Of a stretch of 64,000 bases of DNA, positions 38,011 through 47,387 are shown piece by piece. Under the pieces are notes generated by a model. The model did not search any database. It had not been told where the DNA came from and worked only from the letters and a program-made list of their open reading frames with translations. A program made the translations under genes and the position numbers. The stretch covers positions 1 to 64,000 of the forward strand of contig CAJNCF010000001.1 of the NCBI GenBank assembly GCA_905221195.1. Reading direction: 5' to 3'. The first letter of the stretch is position 1. Every line of letters begins with the position of its first letter. Source of the DNA: a bacterium. GTDB taxonomy: Bacteria; Bacillota; Bacilli; Lactobacillales; Streptococcaceae.

Positions 38011-38573
38011 TTTTATTGATTGACAACTATGATTCTTTTACCTATAACTTGGCTCAATACATCGGGAATTTTGCAGAAGTGCAGGTCTTGAGAAATGATG
38101 ATCCCAAGCTGTATGAAGAAGCTGAAAAAGCAGATGGTCTGGTCTTTTCTCCTGGTCCTGGTTGGCCAGTTGATGCTGGAAAGATGGAAGACATGATTCG
38201 TGATTTTGCAGGTAAGAAGCCGATTCTTGGGATTTGTTTGGGTCACCAAGCCATTGCAGAAGTCTTTGGTGGTAAGTTAGGTTTGGCTCCAAAGGTCATG
38301 CATGGGAAACAGAGCAATATCAGCTTTGAAGCCCCATCTGTTCTGTATCAAGGTATTGAGGATGGCCGTGCGGTCATGCGTTACCACAGTATTTTAATTG
38401 AAGAAATGCCAGAAGAGTTTGAAGTGACAGCTCGTTCGACTGATGACCAGGCCATTATGGGAATTCAACACAAAAACCTTCCAATTTATGGCTTCCAGTA
38501 CCATCCAGAGAGTATCGGAACACCAGATGGCTTGTCTTCTATTCGAAATTTTATCGAGAAGGTTGTAAAGTGA
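38007..38573 (+). CDS. trpG: Anthranilate synthase component II TrpG (glutamine amidotransferase)
   Basis: 188-residue class I amidotransferase: [15 protein letters not shown] at the start, oxyanion FSPGPG, nucleophile cysteine in GICLGHQAI and the YHPESI histidine-glutamate. It supplies ammonia to TrpE; such subunits can also serve PabB. Overlaps trpE by 4 nt. Confidence 0.93.
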   Translation: MILLIDNYDSFTYNLAQYIGNFAEVQVLRNDDPKLYEEAEKADGLVFSPGPGWPVDAGKMEDMIRDFAGKKPILGICLGHQAIAEVFGGKLGLAPKVMHGKQSNISFEAPSVLYQGIEDGRAVMRYHSILIEEMPEEFEVTARSTDDQAIMGIQHKNLPIYGFQYHPESIGTPDGLSSIRNFIEKVVK

Positions 38574-38583
38574 GGAAACTAGG

Positions 38584-39588
38584 ATGAAAGAGATTATTGA
38601 AAAATTAGCAAAATTTGAAAATTTATCAAGTGTGGAAATGACGGACGTCATTGAGCGTATCGTAACTGGCCGTGTAACAGAGGCGCAGATTGCTTCTCTC
38701 CTCTTGGCCCTTAAGATGAAGGGGGAAACACCTGAGGAGCGCACAGCCATCGCCCAAGTCATGAGAGGACATGCCCAACATATTCCAACTGAAATCCATG
38801 ACGCCATGGACAACTGTGGTACTGGTGGGGACAAGTCTTTCAGCTTTAACATTTCGACAACTGCGGCCTTTGTTTTGGCTGGTGGCGGTGTTCATATGGC
38901 AAAACACGGTAACCGTTCAATTTCTTCTAAATCTGGCTCTGCAGATGTCCTAGAAGCCTTGGGTATCAATTTAGATCTCAAACCAGCTGAACTAGGTAAG
39001 GTCTTTGATAAGACTGGCATCGTCTTTCTCTTTGCAAAAAATATGCACCCAGCTATGAAATACATCATGCCAGCTCGTTTGGAATTGGGAATTCCAACGA
39101 TTATGAACTTGACTGGTCCACTGATTCACCCAATGGCCTTGGAAACACAGCTTCTTGGAATTAGTCGTCCAGAACTGCTAGAAAGTACAGCTCAGGTTTT
39201 GAAAAATATGGGTCGCAAACGTGCAATTGTGGTTGCTGGGCCAGAAGGATTGGATGAAGCTGGTTTGAATGGAACAACCAAAATTGCACTTCTTGAAAAT
39301 GGCGAAATCACCTTATCAAGCTTTACTCCGGAGGATTTAGGGATGGAGCGCTACGCTATCGAAGATATTCGTGGAGGCAATGCTCAGGAAAATGCAGAAA
39401 TTTTGCTCAGCGTTCTTAAAAATGAACCAAGTCCATTCTTGGAAACTACAGTTTTAAATGCTGGTCTTGGTTTCTATGCTAATGGTAAGGTAGCTAGTAT
39501 CAAGGATGGAGTTGCCTTGGCTCGTCAAGTGATTGCTAGTGGCAAGGCCCTTGAAAAACTCAGACTGTTACAGGAGTACCAAAAATGA
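38584..39588 (+). CDS. trpD: Anthranilate phosphoribosyltransferase TrpD
   Basis: 334-residue enzyme joining anthranilate to PRPP. Motifs [17 protein letters not shown] (PRPP site) and [21 protein letters not shown] are complete. Overlaps trpC by 4 nt. Confidence 0.95.
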   Translation: MKEIIEKLAKFENLSSVEMTDVIERIVTGRVTEAQIASLLLALKMKGETPEERTAIAQVMRGHAQHIPTEIHDAMDNCGTGGDKSFSFNISTTAAFVLAGGGVHMAKHGNRSISSKSGSADVLEALGINLDLKPAELGKVFDKTGIVFLFAKNMHPAMKYIMPARLELGIPTIMNLTGPLIHPMALETQLLGISRPELLESTAQVLKNMGRKRAIVVAGPEGLDEAGLNGTTKIALLENGEITLSSFTPEDLGMERYAIEDIRGGNAQENAEILLSVLKNEPSPFLETTVLNAGLGFYANGKVASIKDGVALARQVIASGKALEKLRLLQEYQK

Positions 39589-40352
39589 GTCAGGAATTTT
39601 TAGCACGAATTTTGGAGCAGAAGGCGCGTGAGGTCGAGCAGATGGAGCTGGAGGAAATCCAGCCCCTGCGCAAGACCTATCGCTTGGCAGAATTTTTGAA
39701 GAATCATCAGGAACGCTTGCAGGTAATCGCTGAGGTCAAGAAGGCTAGCCCTAGTCTGGGAGATATCAATCTCGATGTGGATATTGTGCAACAGGCCCAG
39801 ACTTATGAAGCGAATGGCGCAGTGATGATTTCTGTTCTGACAGATGAAGTTTTCTTTAAAGGGCATTTGGATTATCTGCGGGAGATTTCCAGTCAGGTAC
39901 AGATTCCGACGCTGAACAAGGACTTTATTATCGATGAAAAGCAAATCATCCGAGCTCGCAATGCAGGTGCGACAGTCATCTTGCTCATTGTGGCAGCCTT
40001 GTCCGAAGAACGCCTAAAGGAACTTTATGACTATGCGACAGAGCTTGGTCTGGAAGTCTTGGTGGAAACCCACAATCTAGCTGAACTAGAAGTGGCTCAC
40101 AGACTTGGTGCCCAGATTATCGGGGTCAATAATCGCAACTTGACCACCTTTGAAGTTGACTTACAGACCAGTGTAGATTTGGCTAAACATTTCAAAGATG
40201 ATTGCTTGTACATTTCTGAATCTGCTATTTTCACAGGGCAGGATGCGGAACGAGTAGCACCATACTTCAACGGAATTTTGGTGGGAACAGCTCTGATGCA
40301 GGCGGAAGATGTAGCCCAGAGAATCAAGGAGTTGCAGATTGACAAAGGTTAA
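39585..40352 (+). CDS. trpC: Indole-3-glycerol-phosphate synthase TrpC
   Basis: 255-residue TIM barrel. Conserved [11 protein letters not shown] (catalytic lysine and glutamate), TLNKDFIID and ISESAIF motifs. Converts CdRP to indole-3-glycerol phosphate, the TrpA substrate. Overlaps trpF by 14 nt. Confidence 0.94.
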   Translation: MSQEFLARILEQKAREVEQMELEEIQPLRKTYRLAEFLKNHQERLQVIAEVKKASPSLGDINLDVDIVQQAQTYEANGAVMISVLTDEVFFKGHLDYLREISSQVQIPTLNKDFIIDEKQIIRARNAGATVILLIVAALSEERLKELYDYATELGLEVLVETHNLAELEVAHRLGAQIIGVNNRNLTTFEVDLQTSVDLAKHFKDDCLYISESAIFTGQDAERVAPYFNGILVGTALMQAEDVAQRIKELQIDKG

Positions 40353-40938
40353 AATTTGTGGACTATCGACCAAAGAAGCGGTGGAAACAGCCGTATCAGC
40401 AGGAGCTGACTACATCGGTTTTGTCTTCGCACCTAGTAAAAGACAGGTGACCTTGGATCAGGCTGCTGAGCTGGCGAAGCTCATTCCTGTGAACGTTAAA
40501 AAGGTTGGTGTATTTGTTTCACCAAGTCGGTCAGAACTACTAGAAGCGATTGAAAAGGCTGGCTTGGACTTGGTTCAAGTTCACAGTCAGGTAGCGGATG
40601 ATTTGTTTGAGGATTTGCCTTGTAGCAGTATTCAGGCCGTGCAGGTGGATGGAGAGGGGCATGTGCCCAATTCTCAGGCAGATTATTTACTCTTTGATGC
40701 CCCTGTGGCAGGGAGTGGTCAGACCTTTGATTGGGGCCAACTGGATACGACTGGACTAACTCAGCCCTTCTTTATCGCAGGTGGGCTTAATGAAGACAAT
40801 GCCGTAAAAGCAATTCAACACTTTACTCCTTATGCAGTAGATGTATCAAGCGGAGTGGAGACAGACGGACAAAAAGATCAGGAAAAGATTAGAAGATTTA
40901 TAGAGAGGGTAAAGAATGGCATATCAAGAACCAAATAA
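40339..40938 (+). CDS. trpF: Phosphoribosylanthranilate isomerase TrpF
   Basis: 199-residue barrel with the [12 protein letters not shown] start (catalytic cysteine) and the [15 protein letters not shown]-terminal phosphate site containing the catalytic aspartate. It begins at TTG 40339, the first usable start, with AAGGAG just upstream inside trpC. Overlaps trpB by 23 nt. Confidence 0.92.
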   Translation: MTKVKICGLSTKEAVETAVSAGADYIGFVFAPSKRQVTLDQAAELAKLIPVNVKKVGVFVSPSRSELLEAIEKAGLDLVQVHSQVADDLFEDLPCSSIQAVQVDGEGHVPNSQADYLLFDAPVAGSGQTFDWGQLDTTGLTQPFFIAGGLNEDNAVKAIQHFTPYAVDVSSGVETDGQKDQEKIRRFIERVKNGISRTK

Positions 40939-42139
40939 AGATGGATTTTACGGAAAATTCGGCGGACGTTTTGTCCCAGAAACATTGATGACAGCAGTTT
41001 TGGAGTTGGAGAAGGCCTATCGTGAAAGTCAGGCAGACCCAAGTTTCCAAGAGGAATTAAATCAACTCTTGCGCCAGTATGTGGGGCGTGAAACTCCTCT
41101 TTACTATGCAAAAAACTTGACCCAGCATATTGGCGGAGCCAAGATTTACCTCAAACGTGAAGACCTCAACCATACAGGGGCCCACAAGATTAACAATGCC
41201 TTGGGACAAGTTCTTCTGGCTAAACGCATGGGTAAAAAGAAAATTATCGCTGAAACAGGTGCTGGTCAGCACGGTGTGGCAACTGCAACAGCTGCAGCCC
41301 TCTTCAACATGGAATGTACTATCTACATGGGTGAGGAAGATGTCAAACGCCAAGCCCTTAATGTCTTCCGTATGGAGCTTTTGGGAGCTAAGGTTGAGGC
41401 TGTGACAGATGGTTCGCGCGTGCTCAAGGATGCGGTCAATGCAGCCCTTCGTTCATGGGTGGCAAATATTGATGATACCCACTATATCCTTGGTTCTGCC
41501 TTGGGGCCTCATCCATTCCCAGAAATCGTTCGTGACTTCCAAAGTGTCATCGGTAGGGAAGCCAAACAACAGTACCGTGACTTGACAGGACAAGATCTGC
41601 CAGATGCCCTAGTAGCCTGTGTTGGTGGTGGATCGAATGCTATCGGGCTCTTCCATCCATTTGTGGAAGATGAGTCAGTAGCCATGTATGGAGCTGAAGC
41701 AGCAGGACTTGGTGTGGATACAGAGCACCACGCAGCGACCTTGACCAAGGGACGTCCAGGTGTCCTCCACGGTTCTCTCATGGATGTGCTCCAAGATGCT
41801 CATGGTCAAATTCTTGAAGCCTTTTCTATCTCAGCAGGTTTGGATTATCCTGGTATCGGTCCAGAACATTCTCACTACCACGATATCAAACGTGCCAGCT
41901 ATGTTCCTGTGACAGACGAGGAAGCCTTGGAAGGATTCCAACTCTTGTCTCGTGTGGAAGGGATTATCCCAGCCTTGGAATCTAGCCATGCTATTGCCTT
42001 TGCGGTGAAATTAGCCAAAGAACTTGGACCAGACAAGTCTATGATTGTCTGCCTATCAGGTCGTGGGGACAAGGATGTGGTTCAAGTCAAAGACCGCTTG
42101 GAAGCAGATGCAGCAAAGAAGGGAGAAGCTCATGCCTAA
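40916..42139 (+). CDS. trpB: Tryptophan synthase beta chain TrpB (operon copy)
   Basis: 407-residue canonical TrpB with PLP lysine in [19 protein letters not shown] phosphate loop and the [11 protein letters not shown] segment. It pairs with TrpA encoded next, overlapping it by 8 nt (ATGCCTAA), and converts serine plus indole to tryptophan. Confidence 0.95.
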   Translation: MAYQEPNKDGFYGKFGGRFVPETLMTAVLELEKAYRESQADPSFQEELNQLLRQYVGRETPLYYAKNLTQHIGGAKIYLKREDLNHTGAHKINNALGQVLLAKRMGKKKIIAETGAGQHGVATATAAALFNMECTIYMGEEDVKRQALNVFRMELLGAKVEAVTDGSRVLKDAVNAALRSWVANIDDTHYILGSALGPHPFPEIVRDFQSVIGREAKQQYRDLTGQDLPDALVACVGGGSNAIGLFHPFVEDESVAMYGAEAAGLGVDTEHHAATLTKGRPGVLHGSLMDVLQDAHGQILEAFSISAGLDYPGIGPEHSHYHDIKRASYVPVTDEEALEGFQLLSRVEGIIPALESSHAIAFAVKLAKELGPDKSMIVCLSGRGDKDVVQVKDRLEADAAKKGEAHA

Positions 42140-42908
42140 GACACTAACAGAAAAATTGAACGCTATCAAAGCAGCAGGAAAAGGAATTTTCGTTCCCTAT
42201 ATCATGGCTGGAGACCACGAGAAAGGTTTGGATGGTCTCGCTGAAACAATCCACTTTTTAGAAGATTTGGGTGTTTCAGCTATTGAAGTGGGTATTCCCT
42301 TTTCAGACCCTGTTGCAGATGGACCTGTGATCGAAGAAGCAGGCTTGCGCAGTCTAGCCCACGGAACTTCTACCCAGGCTTTGGTGGAAACCTTGAAAAC
42401 CATTGAAACAGAAGTTCCGCTTGTCATCATGACCTACTTTAACCCCCTCTTTCAGTACGGTGTGGAGAAATTTGTCAAAGATTTGGCAGATACAGCAGTT
42501 AAGGGCTTGATTATCCCAGACCTGCCTCATGAGCATGCCAACTTTGTAGAACCATTTTTGGCAGACACAGACATTGCCTTGATTCCCCTAGTAAGCTTGA
42601 CTACAGGAATTGAGCGCCAAAAAGAGTTGATCAAGGGAGCAGAAGGCTTCGTCTATGCCGTTGCCATCAATGGGGTGACTGGGAAGTCAGGAAATTACCG
42701 TGCAGATTTGGACAAGCACTTGGCACAATTGCATCAAGTAGCAGACATCCCAGTCTTGACAGGTTTTGGTGTGTCTAGTCAAGAAGATGTAGAACGCTTC
42801 AATGCGGTGTCAGATGGCGTTATCGTTGGTTCAAAAATTGTAAAAGCTCTCCACCAAGGAGAGCCGATTGAGGACTTTATCAAACAAGCAGTAGCTTACC
42901 AAAAATAA
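42132..42908 (+). CDS. trpA: Tryptophan synthase alpha chain TrpA
   Basis: 258-residue TIM barrel: catalytic glutamate in [19 protein letters not shown], aspartate region [10 protein letters not shown], phosphate loops GVTGKSG and GFGVSS. Releases indole from indole-3-glycerol phosphate. The start is ATG 42132 inside the trpB end; a longer upstream frame is spurious. The last 37 nt of trpA lie in the 107-bp direct repeat that recurs at 45042. Confidence 0.95.
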   Translation: MPKTLTEKLNAIKAAGKGIFVPYIMAGDHEKGLDGLAETIHFLEDLGVSAIEVGIPFSDPVADGPVIEEAGLRSLAHGTSTQALVETLKTIETEVPLVIMTYFNPLFQYGVEKFVKDLADTAVKGLIIPDLPHEHANFVEPFLADTDIALIPLVSLTTGIERQKELIKGAEGFVYAVAINGVTGKSGNYRADLDKHLAQLHQVADIPVLTGFGVSSQEDVERFNAVSDGVIVGSKIVKALHQGEPIEDFIKQAVAYQK

Positions 42909-42978
42909 TCATGCAAGCAGCAAGTAAGAGGAAAGGCACGAAAGGAAGTCTTTCCTTTTTCTTTTGCAGGAGAAAGGC
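42872..42978. repeat. 107-bp direct repeat, left copy (trpA 3' end)
   Basis: Positions 42872-42978 recur at 45042-45148 with 4 mismatches in 107. The left copy carries the true end of trpA and the terminator. The pair brackets the DUF5986-like / ImmA-IrrE island. Confidence 0.95.
42930..42961 (+). terminator. Terminator of the trp operon
   Basis: GGAAAG-GCACGAAAGGAAGT-CTTTCC-type stem (GGAAAG with CTTTCC) followed by TTTTTC, 22 nt past trpA; an identical copy exists in the right-hand repeat. Confidence 0.7.
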
Positions 42979-43032
42979 TAGTTTTAGATATCATTTGCTA
43001 ATTACTCTGATATGTAACTTTAAGAAAAAGCT

Positions 43033-43069
43033 AATTATTGTAGTAATTTCTTTAAGAAAATGATATAAT
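43033..43069 (+). promoter_or_regulatory. Promoter of the island genes
   Basis: TATAAT at 43064-43069, 32 nt before the start codon, no strong -35. An inverted repeat AATTA-TTGTAG-TAATT (43033-43048) sits where the -35 would be and may be the operator of the XRE-ImmA/IrrE protein; weak evidence. Confidence 0.4.
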
Positions 43070-43100
43070 TCATTAAAAAGTATTCGGAGGAGGAAGAATT

Positions 43101-43832
43101 ATGTTGAATCAGGATCTCTTTGATTCGCTCAAGGCACAAAAAATTGTAGATACTTTGATGAAAGGTCAAAAAGATTATGTAGATGAACGTCTAGAAAAAA
43201 GAGAGACAATGAAAGTATCGAATGGTTATGCATGGACGCGACCTAATCATATTGATAATGCATTTGCATCAGCAGATTTGTTTGAGTATAAATTACAATT
43301 AGCAGGATAGACTTGGGGATATTTAGAATTTGAAACAAATACAGAAAAATATGGGAAAGTATTGTTAATTATAAAGGGTAAGAAGCGACTTACGAGCCAA
43401 TTTCCTTTGGTACAAAAAAATAAGAGTGGCTACTTATTTGAATATGCTCGGATGAATACACTTTATCTTAATCAACATTCTTCCTACAAAAATGATGAAG
43501 ATAGTCATTCTTTTCCAATTCAGATGGAGTTAGTTTCTGATGAAATGATTCAAGAAATTGAACAAGCTACTAAAAATTCGAATATCGAAAAATTTATGAT
43601 TTTAACTTATGAGGCGGACTCGGAAAACAATATTATATCTGTAGATGTTGTTATGCCTGATGCACGAACTGGTCAGTTACACTTGATTCAGGATTTGTCT
43701 GAATATATTCAATCAAGTTCGTACCATTTCGAAGAAGCTAAATATCAAGATATTCCTAATTTTTCAGAATTATCGGAAACAGAAGATTTTGAAATTATTC
43801 CAAGAATAGAAAAACAAGAAGCTCAAAAGTAG
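43101..43832 (+). pseudogene. DUF5986-like gene interrupted by an in-frame TAG
   Basis: One continuous frame of 243 codons from ATG 43101 (RBS GGAGGAGG) to TAG 43830, broken only by a TAG at 43308-43310. The first part reads LFDSLKAQKIVDTLMKGQKD and later NGYAWTRPNHIDNAFA, which resembles DUF5986 proteins that are often encoded beside XRE-ImmA/IrrE regulators. After the TAG the frame continues TWGYLEFETNTEKYGKVLL without shift. A CAG-to-TAG change (glutamine) would explain it. Either a recent nonsense mutation or a sequencing error. Function unknown; I infer a partner, possibly a toxin-like component, of the next gene. Confidence 0.65.
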
Positions 43833-43846
43833 TAAGGAGTATGTAA

Positions 43847-44998
43847 ATGTTTAATGGTCGGGTATTGAAAGAATTACGGCTGTTAAATGGTTTAAGTAGA
43901 GCAGAATTGGCTCAGAGAATTAATTTAACGGAACAAGCCATTTGGCAGTTTGAGTCTAACGAAACGAAACCTAAATTATCAACCAAAATGCATTTGGCCA
44001 ACCAATTTCATGTTGATTTAACTTATTTTGAACAAGAAGAAGAAAGTATTCGATTTGATTCTTCTGTAATTGCCTTTAGAAATGCAGACCTAGCAACACG
44101 GAAAACAATAGATATTCAAACTATGTATTTACATAAGGTAGATAGTTTGATTGATTATTTTGAAAGTTTTGTAATTATACCTAATATTACAATTCATGAC
44201 CTAAGTAATGTAGTGAGTGAATCTTATCATAAGGGAGAATCCATTGAGAAATTGGCTCTTTATGCCAGGGAAAAATTAGGTATTTCAAAAGATAATCATG
44301 ATTTGCTTTATAAATTAGAACGTTCAGGAATCTATATCGTGGAACGACTAATTAATGGTCAAGCTGATGCTTATAGCGCATGGTCAAAATCGGGAAGACC
44401 TTATATTGTATTGGGAACGAATAAATCATCTGTACGTCGAAATTTTGATTTAGCTCATGAGCTAGGACATATTCTTTTGCACAAATATAAAGATATGAAT
44501 GAAGATGGCGATTGTTTGGAGCAAGAAGCAAATTATTTTGCATCATGTTTTTTATTGCCAAAAGAAGAGTTTTTAGTCAAATTTGAAGAGAGGGTAGGGA
44601 AACGTGTTAGCAATCCTGATAGTTATATTTTATTGAAGTCGGATTTGAATGTTTCGATACAGGCTTTAGAGTATCGAGCTTTTAAGTTAGGATTATTGAC
44701 TCCAAAGCAACATTCTTACTTTTATCGTCAAATTGCGCAAAAAGGCTACAAAATTATTGAACCTTTGGATAATCAAATTTTTGTTAAAAAACCAAGCAAA
44801 GTAAAGAGTATTCTGGACGTTGTTTTGAGTAATCGTCTAGTCAGTCTAGCGACGATAATGTCTAAACAAAGTATTCGTTTACAGTTTATAAGCGAAATAT
44901 TTTCGGTCGAAATGAAATTTTTTGATCAGTATCAAGAAGATAAAAGAACAGATCGCTTTGATAACATCATTCCTTTGTATAAAAGAAATAATTTATAA
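43847..44998 (+). CDS. XRE-family / ImmA-IrrE metallopeptidase regulator
   Basis: 383 residues. Residues 1-60 are a helix-turn-helix of the Cro/cI type (LSRAELAQRINLTEQAIWQFE); the middle holds a DUF955 ImmA/IrrE zinc peptidase with HELGH (204-208) and a downstream LEQEANYFASCFLLP segment (glutamate zinc ligand). The last ~100 residues are a family-specific tail. ImmA proteins cleave cognate repressors to switch mobile elements, and fused XRE-ImmA proteins act as antitoxins or regulators. It follows the DUF5986-like gene by 14 nt and both lie between direct repeats, so they form a small mobile or exchangeable cassette. Confidence 0.88.
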   Translation: MFNGRVLKELRLLNGLSRAELAQRINLTEQAIWQFESNETKPKLSTKMHLANQFHVDLTYFEQEEESIRFDSSVIAFRNADLATRKTIDIQTMYLHKVDSLIDYFESFVIIPNITIHDLSNVVSESYHKGESIEKLALYAREKLGISKDNHDLLYKLERSGIYIVERLINGQADAYSAWSKSGRPYIVLGTNKSSVRRNFDLAHELGHILLHKYKDMNEDGDCLEQEANYFASCFLLPKEEFLVKFEERVGKRVSNPDSYILLKSDLNVSIQALEYRAFKLGLLTPKQHSYFYRQIAQKGYKIIEPLDNQIFVKKPSKVKSILDVVLSNRLVSLATIMSKQSIRLQFISEIFSVEMKFFDQYQEDKRTDRFDNIIPLYKRNNL

Positions 44999-45041
44999 TT
45001 TAACTGTGAAATAATTTCATGAAGGACATATGATAGAAATT

Positions 45042-45148
45042 GGACTTTATCAAACAAGCAGTAGCTTATCAAAAATAATCAAACAAGCAGCGAGTAAGAG
45101 GAAAGGCACGAAAGGAAGTCTTTCCTTTTTCTTTTGCAGGAGAAAGGC
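45042..45148. repeat. 107-bp direct repeat, right copy (prepilin peptidase 3' end)
   Basis: Second copy of 42872-42978. It holds a duplicated scrap of trpA (in-frame YQK-stop) and, on the minus strand, the real C-terminal codons of the prepilin peptidase (stop at 45050-45052). So each copy preserves the end of one of two convergent genes. Confidence 0.95.
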
Positions 45149-45709
45149 CAGGATGCCTGTCGCAGAAGCGAACTGAATCAAGATCAGTAGTTCTGTCGCA
45201 CTAAATACGAGAGCGCAAGAAGCCAGAAAGAGAAAATCCCCTGCGCCCATGCGGATATCAATAAATTGGGCCATGATTCCTAGGACAAGGAAGAAGACCA
45301 TAATCAGATTCCAGCCAGAACAGGCCATGAGGATTAGGTGGAAAGTAAGCCAGACCAATAAGGGATATTCCTGATGGCGAAAGTCGTAGATTCCTAAGGT
45401 CAGGCCAGCAGTGATGAGGATGACTTGTCCCAAGGAAATCCACCCCAAAGACCAAGCTAGAAAGAGGAGTCCTAAACCTAGTTCAAAGAGGGCATACCAG
45501 ATAGGATAGCGAACCTTGCAGTAGCGACAGTGAAAGCGACCAATTACTTGAGAGATAATCGGAATCAAATCTAAGGGACGCAAGCGAGTCTGACAGGCAT
45601 CGCAGTGACTAGCCGGATGGATAATGGATTGCTCAGGAAAACGGTCAATGACCAAACCAAGAAAGGAAGCGAGAATGCTCCCGACTAGAAAAAAATAAAT
45701 ATCAATCAT
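45050..45709 (-). CDS. Type IV prepilin peptidase (PilD/CclA-type, A24 family)
   Basis: 219-residue membrane protein of leader peptidase/N-methyltransferase type: N-terminal domain with two CxxC pairs (CDACQTR and CRYCKVR), then the A24 membrane region with a GxGD motif (IRMGAGDFLFLA), whose aspartate is catalytic. In pneumococcus the orthologue (CclA) processes competence pseudopilins of the ComG DNA-uptake apparatus. Its last ~33 codons lie inside the 107-bp repeat, and its stop codon falls within sequence that in the left copy is trpA coding. Confidence 0.88.
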   Translation of the reverse strand: MIDIYFFLVGSILASFLGLVIDRFPEQSIIHPASHCDACQTRLRPLDLIPIISQVIGRFHCRYCKVRYPIWYALFELGLGLLFLAWSLGWISLGQVILITAGLTLGIYDFRHQEYPLLVWLTFHLILMACSGWNLIMVFFLVLGIMAQFIDIRMGAGDFLFLASCALVFSATELLILIQFASATGILAFLLQKKKERLPFVPFLLLAACLIIFDKLLLV

Positions 45710-45778
45710 ACTTATCTATTCGTAAAAAATTGGAGAAGTAGTATAATGGAGAAACATAAACAAGATAGTGAGGAAAAG

Positions 45779-46234
45779 ATGACAATTCGTTTTGAGGAAA
45801 ATGTGAGCACAGAAAATGCTCAGCTCGTATGCCAATGGTCCAACTCCCTTGGCAAATCCTTTCAAGAACAATGGATGGGACCAAGGATTCCTTTTCCACT
45901 GACCCTTCAAGCCTTGCAAGATTTGGAAGGAATCTTTTCAATCTTTGATGAACAAGAATTTGTCGGGCTTATCCAGAAAATCAGATTGGAAAACAGAAAT
46001 CTACATATCGGACGCTTTTTTATCAACCCTCAGAAGCAGGGTCAGGGCTTAGGTAGCCAGGCTTTAAGGAAATTTGTTAGTTTGGCTTTTGAAAATGAAG
46101 ACATAGATACTATTTCTTTAAATGTTTTCGAGGCAAATCAAGCAGCCAAGCACCTCTATCAAAAAGAAGGATTTGAAATCGTAGAAATCATTGAGTCACC
46201 CGAACGAAAATACATTATGAAGAAGGGGAGATAA
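45779..46234 (+). CDS. GNAT-family N-acetyltransferase
   Basis: 151-residue acetyltransferase with the acetyl-CoA loop NPQKQGQGLGSQALR and the motif B NVFEANQAAKHLYQKEGF. Target unknown. I start at ATG 45779 (RBS GAGGAAAAG); an upstream ATG at 45746 is part of the -10 box TATAAT (45742-45747). Confidence 0.85.
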   Translation: MTIRFEENVSTENAQLVCQWSNSLGKSFQEQWMGPRIPFPLTLQALQDLEGIFSIFDEQEFVGLIQKIRLENRNLHIGRFFINPQKQGQGLGSQALRKFVSLAFENEDIDTISLNVFEANQAAKHLYQKEGFEIVEIIESPERKYIMKKGR

Positions 46235-46283
46235 AAAGTTTCCAACTATATGAATTGGAAACTTTTACTACTTTTAGCAACTA

Positions 46284-46434
46284 ATACTCTTCGAAAATCT
46301 CTTCAAACCGCGTCAACGTCGCCTTGCCGTATGTATGGTTACTGACTTCGTCAGTTCTATACACAACCTCAAAACAGTGTTTTGAGCAGCCTGCGGCTAG
46401 TTTCCTAGTTTGCTCTTTGATTTTCATTGAGTAT
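46284..46434 (+). repeat. BOX element (A-B-C)
   Basis: ATACTCTTCGAAAATCTC boxA, one boxB (CTCAAAACAGTGTTTTGAG) and boxC ending TTTTCATTGAGTAT. Its boxC end supplies the last three codons and the stop of the minus-strand LacI gene at 46424. Confidence 0.93.
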
Positions 46435-47377
46435 AATTATCTTGAACTAAAAACTCTGAAATCAAAACTTCTTGACTAATTGTTTCAGCTAAAGCTTGTT
46501 TAAAAGCTAATTTTCCTAAAGAATAGGATTTGTGGTCTATGGTTGGGAGTTTCAACAGTTGTCCAACTAATAAATGTTCCTGCCCAATCATATAGGGATA
46601 TATTTTCCCACTTTCTTCATATCCTTTTATAAGCCCCGCAGCAACTTCATCGCTTGTAGCTAAAATACCGTCAATACGAGCATCGTTTATCAATTGATAA
46701 GATAGGTTCAAGCCATCATTAAAATCATGAATATTTCCAAATACCGCATGTGGAGTCGATTGTTGTCCATAAACATGTTGATAAGCTAATAGTGCTGACT
46801 GATATGTGGCAGATGATTCATTGTTTCTGGAAAATAACAATACTAACTGTTTCAGCCCTCGTGCTTTCATGGCAGAAAAAGCATCCACAAATGCAGGGTA
46901 GCGGTCAAGGTAAGCAGAGGACAAGAGATTAGATTCCTGCAATTTTTCACAAACGACTATTCGTCCATATTTTGCATAAGTTTCAATAATCTCAAGGCTA
47001 ATTGCTCTTGAAGTGAAGATTAGAGCATCAATAGCTTCCATTTTGAGTTGCTTCAGGTAGGAAAGTTCTAATTCTTGATTGTAATCTGAAGGCATCATGA
47101 CAAGTTGATAGTCGCTAGCTTTAGCAGCATCTAGGAGGCCATTTATTAATTGTGTAAAATAAGGGTGACGTGTATGTGGGATGACGACACCTATTTTTTG
47201 TGTTTTTCCTCGACTTAAATCCCGAGCCAGCTGATTAGGCATATAATCCAATTCAGCGATAAGATCCATCACTTTTTGTCGTGTTTCATCAGAAACATAA
47301 GGATGGTGATTGATAACACGAGAAACTGTTGATTTAGCCACACCTGCTTTTTTAGCTATATCACTAATACTTGTCAT
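46424..47377 (-). CDS. LacI-family transcriptional regulator
   Basis: 317 residues: DNA-binding domain MTSISDIAKKAGVAKSTVSR with hinge helix (NQLARDLSRGKTQ) and sugar-binding-protein-like effector domain. It is preceded by a Cof-type HAD phosphatase gene in the same operon, whose promoter contains a perfect 18-bp palindrome with central CG (48235-48252), the expected kind of LacI-family operator. The final residues YTQ and the TGA stop come from the adjoining BOX element, so the native C-terminus was probably altered. Confidence 0.88.
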   Translation of the reverse strand: MTSISDIAKKAGVAKSTVSRVINHHPYVSDETRQKVMDLIAELDYMPNQLARDLSRGKTQKIGVVIPHTRHPYFTQLINGLLDAAKASDYQLVMMPSDYNQELELSYLKQLKMEAIDALIFTSRAISLEIIETYAKYGRIVVCEKLQESNLLSSAYLDRYPAFVDAFSAMKARGLKQLVLLFSRNNESSATYQSALLAYQHVYGQQSTPHAVFGNIHDFNDGLNLSYQLINDARIDGILATSDEVAAGLIKGYEESGKIYPYMIGQEHLLVGQLLKLPTIDHKSYSLGKLAFKQALAETISQEVLISEFLVQDNYTQ

Positions 47378-47387
47378 TATTGGCCTC

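Noticed and set aside
42930..42978. Reading the duplicated segment as an insertion-sequence end
   Set aside because: It lacks terminal inverted repeats and no transposase lies in the island; it is a copy of the trpA / prepilin-peptidase gene ends.
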